DNA of 64,000 nucleotides. It comes from Anaspis maculata (Eukaryota > Arthropoda > Insecta > Coleoptera > Scraptiidae). Positions 12,938 to 23,828 of this stretch are shown here, in pieces. The notes beneath the pieces are model-generated. The model did not search any database. It was not told the origin of the DNA and saw only the letters and a program-made list of their open reading frames with translations. The stretch is from positions 37,443,681-37,507,680 of the forward strand of contig OX421965.1 of NCBI GenBank assembly GCA_949128115.1. The letters run 5' to 3'. The stretch's first letter is position 1. Each line of letters begins with the position of its first letter. A program made the position numbers and the translations under genes.

Positions 12938-13510
12938 AAAGGGCCTTCCACACGCACAAGCTTTACCTCGCGCTTACTTGTACGGTATAATTTGCGCAAG
13001 TTATACGGAACACCACAGGGCCTGCCACACGCACAAGCTTTACTTCGCGCTTACTTGTACGGTATAATTTGCGCAAGTAATACGGAACACTACAGGGCCT
13101 GCCACACGCACAAGCTTTACCTCGCGCTTACTTGTACGGTATAAATTGCGCAAGTAATACGGAACACTTAAGTGGCTTGCACGTGCTACCATTTTGTCGT
13201 CCACACGCACGGGTTTCCCGATACATGCCAGTTTGCACAAGTGAAAAGGGCCTTCCACACGCACAAGCTTTACCTCGCGCTTACTTGTACGGTATAATTT
13301 GCGCAAGTAATACGGAACACTACTGGGCCTGCCACACGCACAAGCTTTACCTCGCGCCTACTTGTACGGTATAATTTGCGCAAGTAATACGGAACACTTA
13401 AGTGGCTTGCACGTGCTACCGTTTTGTCGTCCACACGCACGGGCTTCCCGATACATGCCAGTTTGCACAAGTAAGCGCGAGGTAAAGCTTGTGCGTGTGG
13501 CAGGCCCTTT
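12938..13510. mobile_element. MITE with internal 77-bp satellite, inserted in copy 1
   Basis: Terminal inverted repeats of about 45 bp run from AAAGGGCCTTCCACACGCAC to GTGCGTGTGGCAGGCCCTTT. Copy 2 of the host element lacks it and reads GCAGCTTTAGATTTAG at the same place (about 14634-14649), giving the empty site. The flanks read GCAGCTAA and TAGATTTAG, so a short T/A target duplication is likely but altered. The TIR and short target are loosely Harbinger-like; I do not assign a superfamily. Confidence 0.85.
12948..13480 (+). repeat. 77-bp tandem repeat array inside the MITE
   Basis: Units start at 12948, 13025, 13102, 13255 and 13332, each opening with CCACACGCACAAGCTTTAC and containing ACTTGTACGGTATAA. 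After the third and fifth units a variant (CCACACGCACGGG, at 13201 and 13431) intervenes, producing a 153-bp higher-order step. Frames seen here on both strands simply track the repeats. Confidence 0.9.
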
Positions 13511-15118
13511 AGATTTAGTTACAAAAAACGTCATATCAAAAGTGTCAATCTCATGGAAACTTCATAATTTATTCTCAGGTTGTGAGTCAGATCGTTCATT
13601 CCTTTCAGTCAGAAAGTATTTCTTCAGGTTTTTATCGATTATCACGTGCAGCACTTCATTCAAGGTGCACTTGAAGGAAGATACATGCAGTCTTGATGTC
13701 AAACCGTCTGTTTCCGATCTCAGGACTAAAAAAAATTGGTACCTGGGGAGTCATCAGATTTCCTTCTTATCACAGTCTCAATCAACATTGTGCACATGTA
13801 GATAGTAAAGCAGAAAAGTAAACTCCATGGCCTTGTTCTACTTCAACTGAGCCTTTTCCTTTTAGTGTTACTGTAGTCCAGAGGTTAGTGACATGGACCT
13901 GCACAATGTGCAATGCACATGGTGACAGAAGCACGAAATCTGGTAGATGGCACAACAGACTGTACTGTACCCTGTATCTACTATTTTGATTGAGAACGGG
14001 CGGGCGCCTGGCAGATTATTTTCTCGACTGGCTCAGGAAACCACGGCCACTTTTGGTTGTAGTGACAAACCTTGGCTTCTTTCTGGCAGTATGCGTTCGA
14101 CCGTTCAGTACGTTACTAAAGAGCAAAGCAACGCGCTGAATGCTGGCAGCTGCATTGTTGGAATCGCTGAAGAATTCTTCGTAACAGCGTCAAAGTATTT
14201 CACGTTCTCTCGCAGATAAACGAGATGGATCCCCCACACATGGCGTGAAAATTTTCAGGTAATCAAAACCAATGAAGGAACAACACAACAGTAACAGTAG
14301 GTATAACGTAACAGGAACAACAGTAACTGTATAAGTAACACGTACAGATTCTTAAAACTTGCGTCGATAGGTGCTTATTACGATTTTCTTTCCAAAAGCT
14401 ATCTAGGTGGACAGAAACATGACAGTTTGGACGACAGTAAAAAACTTCGCGGTTGATTTTGATTGACATGTCACACTGACTTGGGACTAAAACAAACGTT
14501 CTGGAACTAGACAAAGCTGAAGCGACTTTTACCATATACTTCCATTGCCAACTGAGATAGCAATTAATCTGAAACAACGTATATACGTTGATTCAGAAAT
14601 ATTGCTATCCCAGTAGGTCATGAAAATCTAAATGCAGCTTTAGATTTAGTTACAAAAACCGTCAAATCAAAAGTGTCAATCTCATGGAAACTTCATTATT
14701 TATTTTCAGGTTATAAATCAGATCTTTCACTCCTTTCAGTCAGAAAGTATTTCTTCAGTTTTTTATCGAGTATCACGTGCGACACCTTATTCAAGGTGCA
14801 CTTGAAGAAAGATACATGCAGTTTTGATGTCAAACCGTCTGTTTCCGATCTCAGGACTAGAAAAAAATGGGTACCTGGGAAGTCAGCAGATTTCCTTCTT
14901 GCATAACTTCTTGCATAGGTTCAATCAACATTGTGCACATATCACACAGGTAGCTAGTGAAGCAGAAAAGCAGACTCCATGGCCTTGAGAGAGATCAGAT
15001 ATCAAGAAAGATCTTATTCTTCTAAAGCCGAGTTACGCTGTTCTATTTCAACTGAGCCTTTTACCTCGGGTTCCACCAAACTTGTATCAACGCGATAACT
15101 TTATCACTCTGATAGTAA

Positions 15119-15262
15119 TGTGGCGGCTCTCATATGGGCATGTGGCGGAGGAACTGTTGTCTCCCCCGATAGCTTAGTGGTCAGAGTATCCATCCGGCAA
15201 ATGGAAGACGCGGGTTCGAGTCCCGCTCAGGGCAGACACTTCTTCTCCGTCACATCGCGCCA
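15119..15262 (+). mobile_element. Solo LTR of the tRNA-like TRIM family
   Basis: This 144-bp sequence starts TGTGGCGGCTCTCAT and ends CACATCGCGCCA (TG...CA). It matches the LTRs at 52201-52344 and 52614-52755, which lie in the opposite orientation. It is flanked by a perfect 6-bp duplication, TAGTAA, at 15113-15118 and 15263-15268. No internal region is present, as expected after LTR-LTR recombination. The tRNA-like portion lies at 15163-15234. Confidence 0.93.
15163..15234 (+). other. tRNA-like sequence with Pol III A and B boxes (in solo LTR)
   Basis: A box TAGCTTAGTGG at 15170-15180; B box GGTTCGAGTCC at 15213-15223. The anticodon stem TCCAT/ATGGA is fully paired around loop CCGGCAA, so the triplet in anticodon position is GGC, with an unusual C at position 33. 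The T-stem GCGGG/CCCGC is fully paired. The acceptor stem has two mismatches (first and fifth pairs), so a working tRNA is unlikely. It is tRNA-derived rather than a tRNA gene. Confidence 0.85.
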
Positions 15263-16799
15263 TAGTAACTAAGCAACTGGCCATCCTATTGGCTGGTGCA
15301 TAGCAACTATCAGCGTGATAGATTAATTCTCCTCTTAAAATTTTGGTGGAACCCGAGGTAAGTGTTACTGTAGTCCAGAGGTTAGTGACATGGACCCTGC
15401 ACATGGTGACACAATCACGAAATCTGGTAGGATGGCACAACAGACTGTACTATACCTACTCTTTTGATTGAGGACGGGCGCCTGGCAGCTTTTTTTTCTC
15501 GACTGGGCTCAGGGATCCACGGCCACTTTTTGGTTGAAGTGACACACCTTGGGTTCTTTTTGTTAGTATCCGTTTGACCGTGCAGTAAGTTACTAAAGAT
15601 CAAAGCAACGCGCTGAATAATGCTGACAGCTGCATGGTTGGAGTCTCTGAAGTATTCTTCGTAACAGCGGCAAAGTATTTCACGTTATCTTGCAGATAAA
15701 CGAGCTGGATCCCCACACAGCCACACATGGCGTGAAAATTATCAGGTGATCAAAACCAATAAAGGAACAGCACAACAGTAACAGTAGGTATAACGTAACA
15801 GGAACAACAGTAACTGTATAAGTAACACGTACAGATTCTTAAAACTTGCGTTGATAGGTGCTTATTACGATTTTCTTTCCAAAAGCTATCCCAGGTAGAC
15901 AGAAACATGACAGTTTGGACGACAGTAAAAAAAACTTCCCAGTTGATTTTCATTGACATGTCACACTGACTTGGGACTAAAACAATAAACGTTTTAGAAC
16001 TAGACAAAGCTAAAGCGACTTTCACCATATACTTCCATTGCCTACTGAGATAGCAATCAATCTGAAACAACGTTATGCTTTGGTTTGAGCACATTTGACA
16101 TTTCCAAAATCCAAAAAATCAGAAATTTTGAAGTTTGAAAAAGTTTATTCTGGATTTTGGAAATGCCAATGCCAATCCTTGTAGCTTTCCAAAGAAACCT
16201 GAATGATAATTTCTGCCAAGGAGTAAGCCCGTAGCACTTGATTTCGCAACGGCTGATTTCACGAATTTACTTGCCAATTTAACTCCGTCCTTGAAGGAAA
16301 ATGTTCAATTAGCTATTTCATTATTAAAATTCTTGTTGCAACCGGGGGTTTACTCTCGGGTTTACTTCAATTTACTGACAGCTAGTTCCACTAAAGTCTT
16401 ATGAGAGAATCAACTTTATCACGGTCATAGTTGCTATAGGTGATTTCGAGGGTGATTTACATTTTGAAAACGCCACCTGGTGTAGAGCTCGGTACTTGAT
16501 CGTGCAGGGATTTTTTTGAGAATAACACTTACAGGGACGTCTAGTAGCCTAGGTAGGCGCTAGTAGATACCTGCAATACCCACATCAATGACATGAAATT
16601 TGACAAGTAGAAATAGTGTAAAAGAGGGTGGGGTCTACTTTTGTGTCCCCCATTTGATCTTGTAAATAGAGTATGTAGCAGGCTACTAGTAGATCTAGTT
16701 CCAGAGGTGAGGGGCTGGAAGACTGCGCCAGGAGCAATGCATTGCATTGCAGTTGCGGTGGAAAAGTTGCGACTGGTGACTGTTACTTTACACCTTCCC

Positions 16800-17658
16800 C
16801 AGTGCTTCTTTAGTTGTCCAATAATTTATAATTCTCGACCTCCCAATTTTCTTAAATGCAGTCAACGTTATCCTGCACATCATCGGAGGAGGAAATTTTC
16901 TGTGGAAAAAGTGCCACCCAAATTCACTCCTTCGCTCCTCCCACCTCACCTTAAAAATTTAAAATGACAATACTTACTTTATAATACACTGAATTGAAGG
17001 AAATAGAATTCTCTTCTTGGAAAAAAAATTTTCACAATTTTTAAAACCCCCCGTTTCTATTCTAGGATACTCCAAATGTCCAATTTAATGAGGAAGGGGT
17101 GGAAAATTAAAAAAAAAATGTTTTCAGGAAGAGAATTCAATTCTCTTCAATTCGACGTCTCACAAAGTAGGTGGTGTTTTGTCGAGTGTTTTGTTGAATT
17201 TCGAAGTTGAGGTGGGGGAGAGCAAAAGGGTGAATTTGGGTAAGTTTTTTGCCATCAAAAATTCTCTTGTTCGATGCTATCTAGGATGACGATGACGCTG
17301 ACTAAATTGGAAAAAACTTGGGGGGGGGTCCAGGATATAAAATGGGACACTTGGAGAATTTTTAGAGAGAAAGGGGGTGGGGTTAAAATTTTTGAAAATA
17401 CTTTTTCCAGGAAGAGAATTTTATTCTCTTCAATTTGACAGTACATTGACTTCAATCCAATGTATCGCAAGGTGGGTAGTGTCATTTGAAATTTTAAAGT
17501 TGGGGTGAGTGGGGGCGAGGGGACCAAAGATGGAAATTTGACAGTGTATGTTGTAATCTCCTACTCGATATAAAAATCGACCTATTCTTGCTCGAAGAAA
17601 TATTCACTAGAAATCGGGAGTTATTGCAGGTGGGTAGTTTTCAAATGATCACCCGGTA
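16800..17658. repeat. Truncated copy of the CCGGGTGATCATTTG foldback
   Basis: Parallels 49240-50086 in the same orientation. Shared features include GTGTCATTTGAAATTTTAAAG, the GGGGTGAGTGGGGG tract, GAAGAAATATTCACTAG and the end AGTTTTCAAATGATCACCCGGTA. The left terminal arm is missing. Purine/pyrimidine-rich stretches are part of the element. Confidence 0.75.
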
Positions 17659-18198
17659 TGCCTTGGAGGCCTTTTCTGATTTCCGGTTGTGCCACGCGTT
17701 CTTTGACGCAATACTCCATCCAGCCATGCATTTCTACATTCAAGGGGCCTGACCAAGGACCAAGCTTTCGACGGCCCTGATGTTTGACTGTTTGAGTATC
17801 TAACAGGTACGGGGACTGTGTACTCACCTATTTTATCAGGTGAGCTTTTTTTCTGCCTACTTCAAATCAAATTTCGCCTTCACAGATTGCATCGGGTTTC
17901 ACTACCCCTTGGAATATTTCACTTCGCGCACTTCGCACTCTAAAATCACAACACTTTTTCACCAAGAATATACGATTCACCTGCCTCGATCACAACATCC
18001 TCGATCACAACATCCGCATTCCGCATCCAAGCAGGCGCCAACGTCAACGTCAACCGTCAAGCTGAGCAGCAGCAGCTGAGCTGAAAAAGTGACATTAATG
18101 ACAAGTGGGAGTGACAGCAGTGACAACTGACAGCAGGAGTGCGTTTCTCTCGCGGGAGAATGTCACTCGAGGTGCACTTCATCATCGATAAGATAAAA
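17659..18198. other. Unassigned DNA
   Basis: A small local repeat (GATCACAACATCC twice, 17988-18015) and an AGCAGCAGCAGCTGAGCTGA stretch (about 18065) are visible. A 79-codon frame at 17840-18079 has no domain. Codon-like richness here could be a transcribed leader, but nothing supports it firmly. Confidence 0.35.
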
Positions 18199-19130
18199 TA
18201 TAGTATGTTCACTTGTACCGTGATTCTAGTCGGCTCGGCTGTGAGATTTTGTTTTAAGTTTCCCTTTCCAAATCTGAAGTATAGAAAATTCCCAAAACTT
18301 TGCGATTGACTGCTCTGGCTTCATTTGGCACAATAATTCACAGAGAGACACGAAGTCGTGCGGACCACTTTTGGAATTCATTTTTCACGCATTTTCTCTG
18401 CAGATAGACGGAATTTTCTTGCAAGACGTGATATCTGGCGCTTTTTTCTATTTTATTGGAAAATGTAGTAATTTTTGACCTGTTCTTAATTTTCGCCAAT
18501 GAGCAAATAAATCAAAACGGCTTTGACATTTGACAGGTGTCAAAAATATTTCTAACCTCTCGAACTTTACGTGATTCAAACTAAAAAGATACTTGCCCTT
18601 CGTCCGAAAAAGGGGTCCCATGAAATCATAAATCCTTTTACCTCTTCAAGTCGAAAAGACACGCCGAACCATGAAGTACTATTGGCAAGACAAAGAACAA
18701 CCCAGCAGGCCTGCTGTTGCAGCAGGATTTACGTGTAAAAATTTAATAATCCGAATTTCAAAAAACCCAGCCGCTCAAAGTTGCGTATTGGACCGAAATT
18801 TATGTGAGTACTTTCAGTTTACAATTTGCTTTCGTTTTGGACCTTGGCGGAACGAGTTTTTGTCGGCCTTGAATGGCCGCCGTCGAGATGACTCAAATTG
18901 AAGGCGGCCCCGTAGGGTTCTGGTGTCTAAATGACGGTAATACATCTCTGCGCCCCTCTAGTCGCATTTCCACGTATGACAAGGTCAGTTCCCCAAAATT
19001 TCAATATCAATTTGATAAGAAATATAACTTCACTTCTAGAGAAGTCAGTTTCACACCAGGTAAAAAGGCGGCAAGTCTATACAACGCAAAAGTAGAAAAT
19101 TTGCTCAGCCAACTAGAGTCACAGTACAAG
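18199..19130 (+). mobile_element. TIR element, TATAGTAKGTTCACTTGTAC family, right end damaged
   Basis: Left end TATAGTATGTTCACTTGTAC; right side still has AGCCAACTAGAGTCACAGTA (19108-19127) but lacks the last bases of the TIR. The interior matches the reverse complement of 33604-34509, including the CACACCAGGTAAAAAGGCGG and GTGTCTAAATGACGGTAA phrases. The 126-codon frame at 18873-19253 starts inside and runs out past the element's end, so it is not a gene of the element. Confidence 0.8.
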
Positions 19131-19865
19131 CAGTTGTGTTCTAGACAACGAGCGGGTATGCAAATCCACAAAGTGAAATCGAACCAAAAAAGGATCAATC
19201 ACATAGGGTCTAGACTCCAGAGCTCGCTCCAGAGTCTGTTATGGTTAGAGTGAAACTCCAGAATAGCACTCTGCAGATTTGTCTCCAGAGCCAAAAGTAG
19301 CGATTTTTTTGCACTTTCCGCGGCAAATTATCTGTTTCGATAGAAGCGATGCCATTCAGATAGTCATACCACCGGAAAATGTCAATTTTAACAAGTCATA
19401 AACTTCAATATTGACAATTATTCTAACAAAAATGTTTGCAACTGCCGCATGAGGGTGCTGGAACGGGCGGGAGATTCAAAATGTGCATAGTGCCTATATA
19501 GCGGGATAAAGCCAAAGGCGTAACTTCCCGAGCACACCACCACAAGACATGACAACCGACGAGATTCCTGTACGAAAAATGATGATGTTCAAATGCTGAA
19601 ATGGAACATTTCATGGAAGTAGATTGCATTTTTCCGTAATTAGATCAACTAAAAATTGTACTATTGGGAGGAGAATAGTGGTATAATGGTTACTGTAGAA
19701 TGTGAGGTTTTAGTCGACCTTCATCGCACCTCACACCGTCATCGTCACCACAATTGGCGTTTATTTGTTCCCGAACTATCTTGTACTTTTACGGAAATTC
19801 GGAAATACAGCCCTTCAAAGTTGGCTAGCCAAGAACAGTTTTCGATTTATGCCTCAAGAACCATT
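19131..19865. other. Unassigned DNA
   Basis: Contains three CCAGAGTC/CTCCAGAG-type near repeats at 19218-19285. No gene or RNA is recognised. Confidence 0.35.
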
Positions 19866-20577
19866 TGAACCAGCTTGTTCAAATTTGGGTTGCCCCCTAA
19901 ATCAGTGGTTGCCGTTCCCAGGTTCCCACTCATCTGCACAGCAGACGTCACAAGCATTGCCGGAGTTTCAATAAAATTCAACAACTGGAACTGGCATAGA
20001 ATAAAAGAGGGATTTTACGAGGGATTATATCTTTTTCATCTCTTGTAATCGTACTCGGTTGGAACGTACCACATCTTCAATTTTGTTCAATAATTTTTGA
20101 ACAAAATTCATGGGGTTCCCAAAGAACGATTTATCTCAAAGAATTAGGTTGAACTTTTAGTGAAGCTTACAGTTCAGGAGGAAATGGCCGAAAACCAAAC
20201 CATAAATGTCAAGGTCTCGGTCAAGGCCTCAACCAAAAATTGGGTTCATTCCTAAATATAATTGGGGGGGGGGATAGTGGAACAAGGGAGAGGGTACACC
20301 CTATTATCTTCGCCCTCAAAAATATTAGATGAAATGTGTCATCATTGTTCAATCAATAAAGACTTGTTTGACTAAACTTTGGATTGATTTTCGATAAATT
20401 TGCGATTGAATAAGTAGTTCCAAAATTCTGCAGAAAACTGTTTTCAAAAAGTTACAAGGCCTGTATCTCGTTATTTTTCAATTTTCTATCTTCCTGTGAA
20501 TTTTTCTACTCTTATTTCGGCACACCCTCTGTAAGTGGCATTTGGCAACCCAAGTTTGAACAAGCTAGCTCATTGTC
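19866..20577. repeat. Degraded foldback relic
   Basis: Short inverted ends (AGCTTGTTCAAATTTGGGTTG at 19872 and CAACCCAAGTTTGAACAAGC at 20549) flank a right half resembling the right arm of 3958-4986. Shared parts are the CACCCTATTATCTTCGCCCT tract, CAAGGCCTGTATCTCGTTAT, and the ending CACACCCTCTGTA at 20521-20533. Confidence 0.6.
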
Positions 20578-21590
20578 AGCTTAATGGCTATGGCTGTATC
20601 TCTGTGATCAGAAGAGTTAGGCCAGGGAAAATTAGCGTCAATCGTCATCATTTGAGTTAACAAATCTAGGGTTTTTATTTGACAGGGTGTCCTAAATCAC
20701 CATCTTTTTATTTTTTAATATAATTGAAATTATTTATTTATTGTTATAATCGTTAAGTGAATAGTTGAAAAGGGGTGCAACTGGTGACATTCCTGACACT
20801 ACAATTGGGTTTGACAAGTTATGCACTAGTTGCGACCCACATGGTGAGCAAGGCCAGATTAACCATCAGGTTGAGATGGGTAGCCTTTAAGCATAGCAGG
20901 GCCCTGAGCTTCTTGAAGGCTCTTTGATATTCGATGTCATTGTCTAACGCTTTTTCGGAATTTAAATGCCGTGGTTCTTACAGTTCCGTTTTTCTTTAAT
21001 ACCTACCCTCTTAAGACCGTTTTGAATTGTACAATTTAATTCGAGAGAAAAGCTACCACTAGATGGCTTCTTTCAAATGTCCAAAATAACTGACGAAATA
21101 GGCAACTGGATGTTTTGTGAAAGTCAAGTTCTTTGTTCAAAATATCATTGAAAATTGAAACACCAAAGTCAAATGTGTATCCGAAAAAAAAACTAATAAC
21201 GGATGGCGAAGCCGTCTTTCAAGCTGGGTATGTCATATCATGCCAGTAGAGAACTCTCCTCTTAGTCGATTAGAAATGTATGCTTTGATTTTGCAAACTT
21301 TTTTCCTGATGTCCACCACCCCACAAGCCTAATTTGCATCTATAAGGTCAGCTAGACCAGTGGAAATGCTCGTGTCTTTATTTCTTCAACTTTGTCTTTC
21401 GGGGAATAAACAGAGCTTTTTGACTACCACAGCATGGGACTACCAGGCCAGAGCCCCACAGACACGTGTTCCTCCCACTATTGGGGGTTTATCAGTGCGG
21501 AGGCATTCGAGAGTCCGACGATCCGGAACAGTAGCAGTCACAATCAGAGAGATCCTTGATGTAGGTATACTTTTGGATGACCCATAATAT
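20578..21590. other. Unassigned DNA
   Basis: A single ACAGGGTGTCC end near 20683-20693 is the only repeat-like mark. No gene is recognised. Confidence 0.35.
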
Positions 21591-23417
21591 GTGAATCTCC
21601 CTTACTGCGCCATCTATCCAAGGCATTACGCAATGCCATAAACCCTAAGCATAAGAAGGTGGGTAAGGAAATTGATGAAATTCCACGTAGAGCCAAGTCG
21701 TCACCAGGAGCATCGATGGTGGAAGTAGTGTGTACACACGTATACTCAAGCCAAGTAGAGCAATGTCAAGAAAAACAAACACGCGAATAGGGGATTCTAG
21801 TATATAGAGTGGTCGAAAGTGCGCAGCAGCAAGTTTGCTGAAGAGGCGGCAATTCAAACGATTCGTGCAAGTTTTTATTTTTACATGGGATATTGGCGAA
21901 ATCGGTAGTTTTTTCATACAAGAAATTGTTTCACGTGTACTAAATTTATAGAGCATGAAATTTAACACAATTTTTAGATAGTAACGCTATAAACAAAACG
22001 ATTTTTTTTCTTCTAAAAGTCAGTATTTTACAAATGAAAAGTGTGAAAACACCGAAAACAACACGATCGAGCGGGCGAGCGGCTATCACGTGACAACAGG
22101 GGTGCCAACATCACGTGCTACCAAGAGGTGCTACCAACAGTGGCTTGTACTGGGTCCGGAATCTCTTGTAAGGGCCCACTGGAGTGAACTGGAGCAGAGA
22201 ACATAAATATGTGATATGTGTCTTTTGTAATGTCTGCGACTGCGATACTTTGGAGTCGACCAGTGTCACAACCAAAAGGTTTACATAACCTAATCCATTT
22301 TCCTGACTTGTTGCATCGCGCACAGTTCTTCAATAGACCATATTAATTATTCTCACTTTCCCCTTCCACTAGTCATTTGTAAGTTAGGTATGTGCCTGTG
22401 ACCATGCGCACTGCAGTAGAAGATCTCGCGCGCCACAGCATGCATAGAAAACGGAACTTTGCTGTCGCTGTCAGAATTTACGATTGCAAGGTGTTTTCTT
22501 GATTCTTGGGACGTTTTAACTTTTTTAACCATACTTTTACGTGACGGCTGACGCTCGGTTCGCTTTCAAGCGCTGTCAAAACTCTCGTTAGCGGAAGTTG
22601 TGCAATAAAATATGGCGGGTAATTTGAAATTGTTTTGGATTCAAAAGCCCTATTCTAAATTGCTTCGCCTAAACTTCACAGCAAGATTTTCCATTTCATT
22701 ATGGTGAAAAGTAGATCAGGTATTCCTTTTTACACACTTGCTATGTTATAAATTCGTTGAAATTGTCAATTTGCACCTTGAATTGATCATTTTACAAAGT
22801 CATTCAACATGCATATTCTTATGGGAGTTTCAACTCAGCACATGTGGTTGTCTCTCTCCCCGATCTGCGACTGCGCTCTGAATAATTAATATGGTCAATT
22901 GACCTCGAAATTTACGTTTGGGGATATCACCTCCACGGTATTTTAAGCACGTTTTTGGGAATCTTTCAAATTAAAACAAGTTTTGCTCATTGTTAGCGGC
23001 TATCACTTCTGCAGTTCCAATCCGCTACTATTTTCGCCGATTTCCATTAGCAGTAACCACTAAAAACACACCCTATTATTCAATTATACTTTTTAGTGGG
23101 CTAAAACTTATGATTCTATCGCAAAAATCAGTATTCACTCAATTTTACTGTGTTAATTTTCGGAATTTGCACGAATTTTATCACGTGACCGGAGTGTACC
23201 AATGGCAAGCCCTCTACACTTCGCACATGCGTCAGGAGAAAAGGTAAACTAGATTCGTCTATGAATGCACCTTCTAGGGCCATAGCGAACAGCAGTAGTT
23301 TTAATAAACAGCTCTCCGACTACCACAAGCGTACGTAGTAATAAGAACACGGGTATCTCTTTGGGTTTATGGCGTCGCGGAATGCCTTGAATAGATGGCG
23401 CCGCAGGGGAGACTCAC
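21591..23417. repeat. Foldback with 60-bp arms
   Basis: The left arm (21591-21650: GTGAATCTCCC, GCGCCATCTATCCAAGGCATT, GCCATAAACCC) is mirrored at about 23359-23417. Between the arms lies a second, smaller TIR element. Arms differ by several substitutions, so the element is old. Confidence 0.7.
22331..22901. mobile_element. MITE with CAATWGACCATATTAATTATTC ends
   Basis: A 22-bp terminal inverted repeat with one mismatch (22331-22352 and 22880-22901). A similar end, ACTAATATGGTCTATTAG, occurs near 53390-53407. The interior (571 bp in all) has no coding frame. Confidence 0.75.
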
Positions 23418-23828
23418 GAAAACCACAATATAACCACCCGCACTTCCAACACGCCGAAGGCGTTGCACATACGTAGGTACGCGACTCCGCCTCAGTGATG
23501 AGCACTCACATTTTGCAGTCATCTATTATGAATTACATGGATAAGATACACGCGTCAAGAAAACGTAAACTATAAAAGTTCACTGGAATGTGACGGTTTT
23601 ACTGACTTCTTTGAGGGATTATAGGACACGGTTAAAAGAACCTAAACTGAGTTGTAATGTGTATGTTAACTTCTTTTGTAGGGTTTGTAGAGTAGAGCGA
23701 GCCGCCCCAGTAAAAGCAGGTCGCGGAGGACAGGAGACGTACGTACGAGGGTGCGAAGAGTATAGACGGTTTGAACCTTATCAGTGAGGTGTAAAAGACG
23801 CACTGTTACGAGTTCTATTATTTTTATT

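Larger units (their letters stand above)
12882..14580 (+). mobile_element. Non-autonomous TIR element, tandem copy 1
   Basis: Begins ACGTTGTTTCAGATCAATTG and ends CAATTAATCTGAAACAACGT, a TIR of about 25 bp ending in CTATC/GATAG. TA lies just outside both ends. Without the insertion at 12938-13510 the unit is about 1.13 kb. It is followed after ATAT by a second direct copy at 14585. The copies remain alignable base by base with small indels. No transposase frame is visible. Confidence 0.85.
15062..15360. mobile_element. MITE with TACCTCGGGTTCCACCAAA ends, inserted in copy 2
   Basis: Perfect 19-bp terminal inverted repeats (15062-15080 and 15342-15360), each bounded by TA. At the corresponding site copy 1 reads GAGCCTTTTCCTTTTAGTGT (about 13849-13868), an almost clean empty site. 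Removing the nested solo LTR leaves about 149 bp. The ends resemble those of the MITE at 29317-29546 (CGCGGGTTCCACTAAAAAA), so they are probably one family. Confidence 0.88.
14585..16073 (+). mobile_element. Non-autonomous TIR element, tandem copy 2
   Basis: Direct copy of 12882-14580 with the same TIRs (ACGTTGATTCAG to CTGAAACAACGT). It lacks the 573-bp MITE of copy 1 but has a 299-bp MITE at 15062-15360 and about 55 extra bases near 14986-15040 that are missing in copy 1. Confidence 0.85.
12676..16345. repeat. Outer foldback of a multi-level transposon nest
   Basis: Arms of about 180-210 bases at 12676-12882 and 16177-16345 are inverted copies. Paired landmarks are GATTTCGCAACGGCTGATTT near 16239 against GCCGTTGCGAAATCAAGTGC near 12799, and TCCTTGTAGCTTTC near 16176 against GAAAGCTACAAGGA near 12863. 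Everything between belongs to later insertions: two tandem copies of one element, each with its own insertion. The outer element itself is small. Confidence 0.8.

Noticed and set aside
12948..13503. CRISPR-like array
   Set aside because: The repeats are 77-bp contiguous units without unique spacers, inside a eukaryotic transposon.
13362..13805. 147-codon frame over the 77-bp repeats
   Set aside because: It begins in the satellite-bearing MITE and ends in the host TIR element; the matching short frames at other units show that it only tracks the repeats.
15163..15234. tRNA gene on the plus strand
   Set aside because: Acceptor-stem mismatches, C at position 33 and precise location inside an LTR repeated at two other sites show a tRNA-derived LTR component, not a tRNA gene.
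18873..19253. 126-codon frame in a TIR element
   Set aside because: It runs past the element's end and the other copy of the element (33604-34509) does not keep it open; it is not a transposase.
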